64,000 bases of DNA, taken from positions 19,435,208 to 19,499,207 of the forward strand of contig OZ038450.1 of assembly GCA_964036195.1 (NCBI GenBank), read 5' to 3'. Each line of letters opens with the position of its first letter. The stretch's first letter is position 1. The DNA is from Sphaerolaimus hirsutus (Eukaryota > Nematoda > Chromadorea > Monhysterida > Sphaerolaimidae). The translations under genes were made by a program, and so were the position numbers. Below are positions 55,315 to 64,000 of this stretch, piece by piece. Under the pieces are notes generated by a model. It did not search any database, had not been told where the DNA came from, and saw only the letters and a list, made by a program, of their open reading frames with translations.

Positions 55315-55740
55315 GTTCCAAAAATGTTTTTTTCAACAACCTTGTTATTTGGATGCTTGAAACAAATGGAAGCTTTCAAATGGACACTAAAAATGCGTCG
55401 AAATCAATGAAACAACCACCAATGGTAATGGGTATGTGAAATTGCGCGCTTGCGCGCAAAAAAATTGCTAAATACTTGGTGCATAAGCACAACAAGTTTT
55501 GGCGGATGTTTTTAAAAAAACACGGTTTTGATTCGGTTTCGTTACAATTTTCTTCTTCATAATATATTTTATCATCGTATTTCATCATTAACCATTCCAA
55601 GACAAATTACGCAAGGACACAAAGCCAAAAAGTTCCCAAGCCCCGCCCATGGCGTCGCTTTTGCTGTAGTGTATAAGTCACCACAACGGTTTCGATACCG
55701 ATTGAAAAAATAAACGGTTTAAAAACATCTGCCATCCATA
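55315..55740. mobile_element. hAT-type MITE remnant
   Basis: It shares GCGCGCTTGCGCGCAAA and the TTTTAAAAAAAC arms with the other copies and ends GCCATCCATAC. The left end is degraded. Confidence 0.55.
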
Positions 55741-55909
55741 CTTTGCAGCTTTTACGGGATTTAGCACATAAATATCACCTTTCTCCGGGTGTTGAAATTT
55801 GCAGCGTCGCTATTTATGGCAGAGAACTGTCAGTATGGACATATAAATATCTGTTTCGATCAATGCTGCTGTGAGATGTCTTATGCAAGAACTTCATGGC
55901 AGTACCCAC

Positions 55910-56010
55910 CTCCCCCCAACCTCCCCAAAAAAATTAAGCTATCTATACCTTCGTAGGAGCGATTTGCTATCTATCCATCCCAACCACCAGAGGGCCAAAT
56001 GCAAAATACC
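55910..56010. repeat. CTATCTATC repeat copy
   Basis: A diverged copy (GCTATCTATACCTTCG) lies beside hAT-type copy 6. Confidence 0.55.
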
Positions 56011-56021
56011 CTGGTCGCATG

Positions 56022-56699
56022 TAGGGATGGCACGTGTTTTTTTAAACAGTTTTTTTAAACAACGTTGTTGTTTTTAAAAAAACAGGCATCGAAACCGTTT
56101 TTTTTTTATAAACAGCAGCCAAAATTTTTAGTACTTATGCACTAGGTATTTTACATTTTTGGAGCGCGAGCGCGCAAATTTCACGTACACATTACCATTG
56201 GTGGTTGCTTTCATTTGTCTTGAGGCATTTTTTGTGTGTAAGCTTTCATTTGTTCATGCTATTGTGTAATAATAAGCCATGATATGTTAGTGTAGTAGGT
56301 ATATAATATCCAGCCAATGTGCTCCCACAGACTTCTACATTGTGAAAAATCATCGTCAATGTATTAGCCTTTTCTTATAACATTATCTAAGCACTATTCC
56401 ATGCAAAACTTGACTTGAAGTCACGAACATTCAACAAAAGGCGATATGTGTGACAAGTCGACAAAAATGGGTATTTTTGAGAGAAATTACCACTTATAAT
56501 GCTATCCAATGGCCCCACAGCTATTCTATGGCTATATTTAACTTCACAGAGTACTGATATATGTGTATGTATAGACCCATAACCATACATGGGAGCTTTA
56601 AAAAACCCAGTTTTATTATAAAAAACGTTGTTTTTTTAAAAACCCGGTGTTTAAAAAAAACAACAGGGTTGTTTAAAATACAGTTTTGTGCCATCCCTA
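56022..56699. mobile_element. hAT-type MITE copy 6, intact
   Basis: The ends are TAGGGATGGC and GCCATCCCTA, with perfect 8-bp duplications GTCGCATG (56014-56021, 56700-56707). It sits 24 bases upstream of exon C's first base. Confidence 0.85.
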
Positions 56700-56723
56700 G
56701 TCGCATGTCACCCCCCTTTGCAG

Positions 56724-56955
56724 TTGCTTCGCGGCCTACCACACTGCCGTTCACCGTGTCGACCTCCGAGCAACCGACCAGGAAACCAGTGGGCTCGTGT
56801 CGGGGCCAAGCGGACTGCCTGTACGCGCACGCCAACTGCAGCCAGTACGTGCGTGTGTGGGCGGAGCCGCGGTCGTGGGCCAGTGCCCGCCCGGTTGCAA
56901 TTCAACCCGACAAATTCCGTGTGCGATTACCCGGAGAACGCACAGTGTGCTCAGG
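56724..56955 (+). pseudogene. Chitin-binding (CBM14) exon C with two frameshifts
   Basis: The acceptor CACCCCCCTTTGCAG opens a phase-1 exon: a Ser/Thr/Pro linker (ASRPTTLPFTVSTSEQPTRK), then CRGQADCLYAHANCSQYV in frame 1, CVGGAAVVGQCP after a 1-nt loss near 56850, and LQFNPTNSVCDYPENAQC after a second 1-nt loss in a C-run near 56886. Together these form a full CBM14 domain. The losses could be real decay or sequencing errors in GC-rich runs. Confidence 0.65.
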
Positions 56956-57322
56956 GTGGCACTACTGGTCCGTTCGTGATTTGTCATTTTCAGAGTGGAG
57001 GTTAATTTATCCCATCGAGGTTAATTTAACGAGAAAACGGCAATTTGAAAAAAATCTGGCAGTCTAAAAGGCCCCGCACCTGTAAGCACAAACGCCCGGC
57101 GCGCACAAACGCCTGGCACGCACAAAATGAAAGTCCGGTACGCACAAACGCCCGGTAAGCACAAAACTGTAGCTTTGTGCGTGCCAGGCGTTTGTGCGCG
57201 CCGGTCATTTGTGCGTAGGAGGCCTGGCCCGTCTAAAACATGTTGCCTAGTTCGTTCATATGGCCATGCGATAGTTGGAAGCGTGACTGATGCACGTTGT
57301 CATAAGCACTCTCCCCCCGCAG

Positions 57323-57531
57323 GTCGGCCGGCGTTGTCGCCCGCGGCCGCGTGGTGCGCCGGTCAGATCGACGGCCGCACGCGCACGGCAACTGCAGCCA
57401 GCACGTCCAGTGCGTGGCCGGCGAACGCGTCGTTGGCTCCTGCCCCGCCCGGCTGCAGTTCAACCCGCCCAACTCCAGGTGCGATTATCCCGAGAATGTC
57501 CAGTGCGGAGGTGATCGAGATGTGCCGCAAG
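57323..57531 (+). pseudogene. Chitin-binding (CBM14) exon D with one frameshift
   Basis: The acceptor CTCTCCCCCCGCAG opens a phase-1 exon with WCAGQIDGR in one frame and, after a 1-nt loss near 57375, HGNCSQHVQCVAGERVVG, then SCPARLQFNPPNSRCDYPEN and VQC. Donors at 57511 or 57532 both give a phase-1 end once the lost base is counted. Signature residues F, CDYPEN and the Cys pattern are all present. Confidence 0.65.
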
Positions 57532-57653
57532 GTGTGTAGCTGATTTTTTTTGCACTATTTTCTCGATCAGTTTGGTGAGACTGATGCGATGGGCCCGCGC
57601 ACGCTAGTTCACATCGACACTAAATGTCAACTAGTGCCGATCCCGATTCAAAG

Positions 57654-57855
57654 TATGGTTGGGACGATATGACTTTTCTATATCGATAGTCTATATTCGA
57701 TATTTTTTTCTGAAACTCAATATTCGATATCGATACGATATGAACCCTCGATATTCGATATCGATATTTGATATGAAAAAATGATCGATATTTCGATATT
57801 TTCGATATTTCTATATTTTGATGCAGAGGGGCATATCGGTTTTCCATTTGGTCAC
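57654..57855. mobile_element. GATAT element, left part, copy 1
   Basis: It starts TATGGTTGGGACGATAT and is cut off at TTTGGTCA, where the 39-bp array begins. The same truncated piece recurs at about 60395-60596. Confidence 0.65.
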
Positions 57856-60351
57856 GTGGAGTGGCGCCATGGACTCCAAAATGGCGCCATTCACGTGGAG
57901 TGGCGCCATGGACTCCAAAATGACGCCATTTAGTTAGAGTGGCGCCATGGACTCCAAAATGGCGCCATTATGCTGGAGTGGTGCCATGGACTCCAAAATG
58001 GTGCTATTCACGTGGAGTGGCGCCATGGACTCCAAAATGGTGCCATTCATGTGGAGTGGCGCCATGGACTCCAAAATGGCGCCATTCACGTGGAGTGGCG
58101 CCATGGACTCCAAAATGGCGCCATTCATGTGGAGTGGCGCCATGGACTCCAAAATGACGCCATTCACTTGGAGTGGCGCCAAGGACTCCAAAATGGCGCC
58201 ATTATGCTGGAGTGGCGCCATGGACTGGAAAATGGCGCCATTCACATGGAGTGGCGCCATGGACTCCAAAATGGCGCCATTCACATGGAGTGGCGCCATG
58301 AACTCCAAAATGGCGCCATTCAAGTGGAGTGGCGCCATGGACTCCAAAATGGTGCCATTCACGTGGAGTGGCGCCATGGACTCCAAAATGGAGCCATTCA
58401 CGTGGAGTGGCGCCATGGACTCCAAAATGGCGCCATTCACGTGGAGTGGCGCCATGGACTCCAAAATGACGCCATTCACTTGGAGTGGCGCCATGGACTC
58501 CAAAATGGCGCCATTATGCTGGAGTGGCGCCATGGACTCCAAAATGGCGCCATTCACGTGGAGTGGCGCCATGGACTCCAAAATGGCGCCATTCACGTGG
58601 AGTGGCGCAATGGACTAAAAATGGCGCCATTCACGTGGAGTGGCGCAATGAACTCCAAAATGGCGCCATTCACGTGGAGTGGCGCAATGAACTTTAAAAT
58701 GGCGCCATTCACGTGGAGTGGCGCCATGGACTCCAAAATGGCACCATTCACGTGGAGTGGCGCCATGGACTCCAAAATGGCGCCATTATGCTGGAGTGGT
58801 GCCATGGACTCCAAAATGGTGCTATTCACGTGGAGTGGCGCCATGGACTCCAAAATGGCGCCATTCATGTGGAGTGGCACCATTCACGTGGAGTGGCGCC
58901 ATGGACTCCAAAATGGCACCATTCACGTGGAGTGGCGCCATGGACTCCAAAATGACGCCATTCACTTGGAGTGGCGCCAAGGACTCCAAAATGGTGCCAT
59001 TATGCTGGAGTGGTGCCATGGACTGGAAAATGGCGCCATTCACGTGGAGTGGCGCCATGGACTCCAAAATGGCGCCATTCACGTGGAGTGGCGCCATGAA
59101 CTCCAAAATGGTGCCATTCACGTGGAGTGGCGCAATGAACTCCAAAATGGCGCCATTCACGTGGAGTGGCGCAATGAACTTTAAAATGGCGCCATTCACG
59201 TGGAGTGGCGCCATGGACTCCAAAATGGCACCATTCACGTGGAGTGGCGCCATGGACTCCAAAATGGCACCATTCACGTGGAGTGGCGCCATGGACTCCA
59301 AAATGGCACCATTCACGTGGAGTGGCGCCATGGACTCCAAAATGGCGCCATTATGCTGGAGTGGTGCCATGGACTCCAAAATGGTGCTATTCACGTGGAG
59401 TGGCGCCATGGACTCCAAAATGGCGCCATTCATGTGGAGTGGCACCATTCACGTGGAGTGGCGCCATGGACTCCAAAATGGCACCATTCACGTGGAGTGG
59501 CGCCATGGACTCCAAAATGACGCCATTCACTTGGAGTGGCGCCAAGGACTCCAAAATGGTGCCATTATGCTGGAGTGGTGCCATGGACTGGAAAATGGCG
59601 CCATTCACGTGGAGTGGTGCCATGGACTCCAAAATGGCGCCATTCACGTGGAGTGGCGCCATGAACTCCAAAATGGTGCCATTCACGTGGAGTGGCGCCA
59701 TGGACTCCAAAATGACGCCATTATGCTGGAGTGGTGCCATGGACTCCAAAATGGCGCCATTCACGTGGAGTGGCGCCATGGACTCCAAAATGGCGCCATT
59801 CACGTGGAGTGGCGCAATGGACTAAAAAATGGCGCCATTCACGTGGAGTGGCGCAATGAACTCCAAAATGGCGCCATTCACGTGGAGTGGCGCAATGAAC
59901 TGTAAAATGGCGCCATTCACGTGGAGTGGTGCCATGGACTACAAAATGGCGCCATTATGCTGGAGTGGTGCCATGGACTCCAAAATGGCGCCATTCACGT
60001 GGAGTGGCGCCATGGACTCCAAAATGGTGCCATTCACGTGGAGTGGCGCAATGGACTAAAAAATGGCGCCATTCACGTGGAGTGGCGCAATGAACTCCAA
60101 AATGGCGCCATTCACGTGGAGTGGCGCAATGAACTGTAAAATGGCGCCATTCACGTGGAGTGGCGCCATGGACTCCAAAATGGCACCATTCACGTGGAGT
60201 GGTGCCACGGACTCCAAAATGGCGCCATTCACGTGGAGTGGCGCCATGTACTCCAAAATGGCGCCATTCACGTGGAGTGGCGCCATGAACTCCAAAATGG
60301 CACCATTCACGTGGAGTGGCGCAATGAACTCCAAAATGGCGCCATTCATGT
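57856..60351. repeat. 39-bp satellite array 1 (about 64 units)
   Basis: Each unit holds CCATGG, GGCGCC (often twice) and usually CACGTG, with a CTCCAAAAT spacer. Variant units with ATTATGCTGG recur at regular spacing, so there is higher-order structure. The 39-base period keeps several frames open (MAPFTWSGAMDSK and NGAILESMAPLHV peptides); these are not genes. Confidence 0.95.
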
Positions 60352-60596
60352 GACATCGACACTAAATGTCAACTAGTGCCGATCCCAATTCAAAGTATGG
60401 TTGTGACGATATGACTTTTCTATATCGATAGTCTATATTCGATATATTTTTCTGAAACTCAATATTCGATATCGATACGATATGAACCCTCGATATTCGA
60501 TATCGATATTTGATATGAAAAAATGATCGATATTTCGATATTTTCGATATTTCTATATTTTGATGCAGAGGGGCATATCGGTTTTCCATTTGGTCA
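60352..60596. repeat. Duplicated MITE/GATAT segment, copy 2
   Basis: It repeats 57611-57855 almost exactly, from ACATCGACACTAAATGTCAA to TTTGGTCA. Confidence 0.85.
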
Positions 60597-61710
60597 CGTG
60601 GAGTGGCGCCATGGACTCCAAAATGGCGCCATTCACGTGGAGTGGCACCATGGACTCCAAAATGACGCCATTTAGTTAGAGTGGCGCCATGGACTCCAAA
60701 ATGGCGCCATTATGCTGGAGTGGTGCCATGGACTCCAAAATGGTGCTATTCACGTGGAGTGGCGCCATGGACTCCAAAATGGCGCCATTCATGTGGAGTG
60801 GCACCATTCACGTGGAGTGGCGCCATGGACTCCAAAATGGCACCATTCACGTGGAGTGGCGCCATGGACTCCAAAATGACGCCATTCACTTGGAGTGGCG
60901 CCAAGGACTCCAAAATGGTGCCATTATGCTGGAGTGGTGCCATGGACTGGAAAATGGCGCCATTCACGTGGAGTGGCGCCATGGACTCCAAAATGGCGCC
61001 ATTCACGTGGAGTGGCGCCATGAACTCCAAAATGGTGCCATTCACGTGGAGTGGCGCCATGGACTCCAAAATGACGCCATTATGCTGGAGTGGTGCCATG
61101 GACTCCAAAATGGCGCCATTCACGTGGAGTGGCGCCATGGACTCCAAAATGGCGCCATTCACGTGGAGTGGCGCAATGGACTAAAAAATGGCGCCATTCA
61201 CGTGGAGTGGCGCAATGAACTCCAAAATGGCGCCATTCACGTGGAGTGGCGCAATGAACTGTAAAATGGCGCCATTCACGTGGAGTGGTGCCATGGACTA
61301 CAAAATGGCGCCATTATGCTGGAGTGGTGCCATGGACTCCAAAATGGCGCCATTCACGTGGAGTGGCGCCATGGACTCCAAAATGGCGCCATTCACGTGG
61401 AGTGGCGCAATGGACTAAAAAATGGCGCCATTCACGTGGAGTGGCGCAATGAACTCCAAAATGGCGCCATTCACGTGGAGTGGCGCAATGAACTGTAAAA
61501 TGGCGCCATTCACGTGGAGTGGCGCCATGGACTCCAAAATGGCACCATTCACGTGGAGTGGTGCCACGGACTCCAAAATGGCGCCATTCACGTGGAGTGG
61601 CGCCATGTACTCCAAAATGGCGCCATTCACGTGGAGTGGCGCCATGAACTCCAAAATGGCACCATTCACGTGGAGTGGCGCAATGAACTCCAAAATGGCG
61701 CCATTCATGT
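60597..61710. repeat. 39-bp satellite array 2 (about 28 units)
   Basis: Same unit as array 1. Its unit order closely matches the later part of array 1, as expected from a block duplication. Confidence 0.95.
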
Positions 61711-61754
61711 GACATCGACACTAAATGTCAACTAGTGCCGATCCCAATTCAAAG

Positions 61755-62498
61755 TATGGTTGGGACGATATGACTTTTCTATATCGATAGTCTATATTCG
61801 ATATATTTTTCTGAAACTCAATATTCGATATCGATACGATATGGACCCTCGATATTCGATATCGATATTTGATATGAAAAAATGATCGATATTTCGATAT
61901 TTTCGATATTTCTATATTTTGATGCAGAGGGGCATATCGGTTTTCCATTTGGTCATAAACATGGTTGATCATCTTTTTCAATGGGTCTCACAACAGTCAA
62001 AATGAAAGGATGAAATAAGAACAGGATGAATCTAATCATATCAGGTGAAAAGTTATTCAGCAGACATTTACATGTCATACTAGGGGGCTGGCTTTTTACA
62101 TTTTAAAAGGTTGTTGTATAAAAAACTGCCAAAAATTTTTAGCCACATTTTGGTGAAACTGTTTCCTTTGTTAATAGCTTGTATTTTGTTTCCTTTGTAA
62201 ATAGCATGTGTATACACTACCCTTCATATCCTACTGTTGATAGTTAAATGTAAAAATGGCATGCTATTTATATCAGATTTCACTTTGTGCATTCAAAAGC
62301 ATACACATGTTATGGCTGCAGCATCCACTTTTTGTTAGCTTCACCCATTTTTATGGGATCAAAAATAGGTCAAAAAGAATAACAGAATATCGAAAAATGG
62401 TCGATATTCGATATTTTTTCAAAATTTTCGATATCGATATTCGATATGAAAAAATGGTCGATATCCGATATTCGATACGATATATCGTCCCAACCCTA
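61755..62498. mobile_element. GATAT hAT-type element, complete copy
   Basis: The left end is TATGGTTGGGACGATAT and the right end ATATCGTCCCAACCCTA. The 8-bp duplications ATTCAAAG lie at 61747-61754 and 62499-62506. Confidence 0.8.
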
Positions 62499-62627
62499 AT
62501 TCAAAGCTTGCTGATGAGCCGATAAATGACGTTCAAACGCAAGCTTTAAATTGGGAACGGAACCAGTTGACATTTGGTGTCGATGTCAACTAGCGTTTGT
62601 GCGGTCAATGTTGCTTCTCTCTGCCAG

Positions 62628-62693
62628 TTACGCCGTCGCCGTGTTCCGCCTCGTGGGCCACAGCGCCGCCCGTCACAGCGCCGCCATTGGCCC
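62628..62693 (+). pseudogene. Probable start of chitin-binding exon E, interrupted by satellite
   Basis: The acceptor TTGCTTCTCTCTGCCAG opens in the same phase as exons A-D, with TPSPCSASWATAPPVTAPPL, a Ser/Thr/Pro/Ala linker like that of exon C. After about 22 codons the sequence becomes the 39-bp satellite, so no CBM14 domain follows here. Either the array inserted into the exon or the exon continues beyond the window. Confidence 0.45.
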
Positions 62694-64000
62694 ATTCTGC
62701 TGGAGTGGCGCCATGGACTGGAAAATGGCGCCATTCACGTGGGGTGGCACCATGGACTCCAAAATGGTGCTATTCACGTGGAGTGGTGCCATGGACTATA
62801 AAATGGCGCTATTCACGTGGAGTGGCGCCATGGACTCCAAAATGGCGCTATTCACGTGGAGTGGCGCCATGGACTCCAAAATGGCGCCATTCACGTGGAG
62901 TGGCGCCATGGACTCCAAAATGGCGCCATTCACGTGGAGTGGCGCCATGGACTCCAAAATGGCGCCATTCACGTGGAGTGGCGCCATGGACTCCAAAATG
63001 GCGCCATTCACGTGGAGTGGCGCCATGGACTCCAAAATGGCGCCATTCACGTGGAGTGGCGCCATGAACTCCAAAATGGCGCCATTCACGTGGAGTGGCG
63101 CCATGGACTCCAAAATGGCGCCATTCACGTGGAGTGGCGCCGTGGACTCCAAAATGGCGCCATTCACGTGGAGTGGCGCCATGGACTCCAAAATGGCGCC
63201 ATTCACGTGGAGTGGTGCCATGGACTCCAAAATGGCGCCATTCACGTGGAGTGGCGCCATGGACTCCAAAATGTGGCGCCATGAACTCCAAAATGGCGCC
63301 ATTCACGTGGAGTGGCGCCATGGACTCCAAAATGGCGCCATTCACGTGGAGTGGCGCCATGGACTCCAAAATGGCGCCATTCACGTGGAGTGGCGCCATG
63401 GACTCCAAAATGGCGCCATTCACGTGGAGTGGCGCCATGAACTCCAAAATGGCGCCACTCAAGTGGAGTGGCGCCATGAACTCCAAAATGGCGCCATTCA
63501 CGTGGAGTGGCGCCATGGACTCCAAAATGGCGCCATTCACGTGGAGTGGCGCCATGGACTCCAAAATGGCGCCATTCACGTGGAGTGGCGCCATGGACTC
63601 CAAAATGGCGCCACTCAAGTGGAGTGGCGCCATGAACTCCAAAATGGCGCCACTCAAGTGGAGTGGCGCCATGAACTCCAAAATGGCGCCATTCACGTGG
63701 AGTGGCGCCATGGACTCCAAAATGGCGCCATTCACGTGGAGTGGCGCCATGAACTCCAAAATGGCGCCATTCACGTGGAGTGGCGCCATGGACTCCAAAA
63801 TGGCGCCATTCACGTGGAGTGGCGCCATGGACTCCAAAATGGCGCCATTCACGTGGAGTGGCGCCATGGACTCCAAAATGGCGCCATTCACGTGGAGTGG
63901 CGCCATGGACTCCAAAATGGCGCCATTCACGTGGAGTGGCGCCATGAACTCCAAAATGGCCCCATTCACGTGGAGTGGCGCCATGAACTCCAAAATGGCG
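62694..64000. repeat. 39-bp satellite array 3 (over 33 units), open at window end
   Basis: This is more homogeneous than arrays 1 and 2: most units have intact CACGTG, GGCGCC and CCATGG. One interruption is seen near 63271-63290. It continues past the end of the sequence. Confidence 0.95.

Larger units (their letters stand above)
57591..62606. mobile_element. GTTGACA-ended MITE split by GATAT element and satellite
   Basis: The left end (57591-57653, GGGCCCGCGCACGCTAGTTC) and right end (about 62507-62606) are inverted relatives sharing ACATCGACACTAAATGTCAA. A GATAT hAT-type element inserted with the duplication ATTCAAAG, and the 39-bp satellite expanded inside that. Confidence 0.6.

Noticed and set aside
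57934..64000. Open frames of 150-404 codons on both strands in the last 6 kb
   Set aside because: They translate the 39-bp satellite, whose period is 13 codons; the same peptide repeats appear in several frames and on both strands.
57856..64000. CRISPR array
   Set aside because: There are no unique spacers; the whole 39-base unit repeats, and the genome is animal-like.
1..64000. tRNA or rRNA genes
   Set aside because: No cloverleaf or rRNA-like segment was recognised on reading; a tRNAscan-SE and Infernal run would settle it.

Overview
The window reads as nuclear DNA of an invertebrate animal, species not determined. It has spliced-looking exons with phase-1 boundaries, chitin-binding (CBM14/peritrophin-A) modules, an orphan reverse-transcriptase fragment, dense nested MITEs with clean target-site duplications, satellite arrays and one 200-base assembly gap (18324-18523). 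I saw no bacterial gene layout, no rRNA or tRNA gene and no CRISPR array.

Region 1 (1-15.9 kb) is the most unusual part. One uninterrupted 2270-codon frame (2053-8865) carries a NADAR (YbiA-like) domain at its C-terminus and a weak OTU-like segment in the middle. Fifteen imperfect hairpins surround it (about 1.05-15.37 kb). They share an apical loop CCTACGYC and an asymmetric inner bulge, but most have a different outer stem, and several show paired compensatory changes. None lies inside the giant frame and none was seen after 15.4 kb. Two matching polypurine-tract/LTR-start signatures (TGTGATGCC, at 194 and 12368) lie 12.17 kb apart in the same orientation, so this block looks like an LTR-type or virus-like mobile unit with unusual cargo. 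A second, truncated-looking frame (14824-15930) follows a second LTR-like control region that has two CRE palindromes and a TATA/Inr pair.

Region 2 (16-45 kb) is a transposon graveyard: C-rich, TA-flanked MITEs ending in TACCGTATTTCC; long foldbacks; a 1.9-kb LTR miniature element; GATAT-rich and AGGGATGGC-ended hAT-type MITEs with 8-bp duplications; a 3.7-kb element with 3-bp duplications and GTTGACA-rich ends; and tandem repeats. Likely host pieces are an RGG-rich first exon (minus strand, about 27.98 kb) and a few uncertain exons.

Region 3 (45-64 kb) holds a plus-strand multi-exon chitin-binding gene or pseudogene. Four CBM14 exons (53792, 55093, 56724, 57323) and a probable fifth exon start (62628) share phase-1 boundaries, but carry one in-frame stop and at least three 1-nt shifts. 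A minus-strand terminal exon of another gene lies at 52220-52386. The last 6 kb are arrays of a 39-bp unit with GGCGCC, CCATGG and CACGTG palindromes, multiplied together with pieces of two MITEs. The arrays run off the window end, and their 13-codon period creates several long but spurious open frames.
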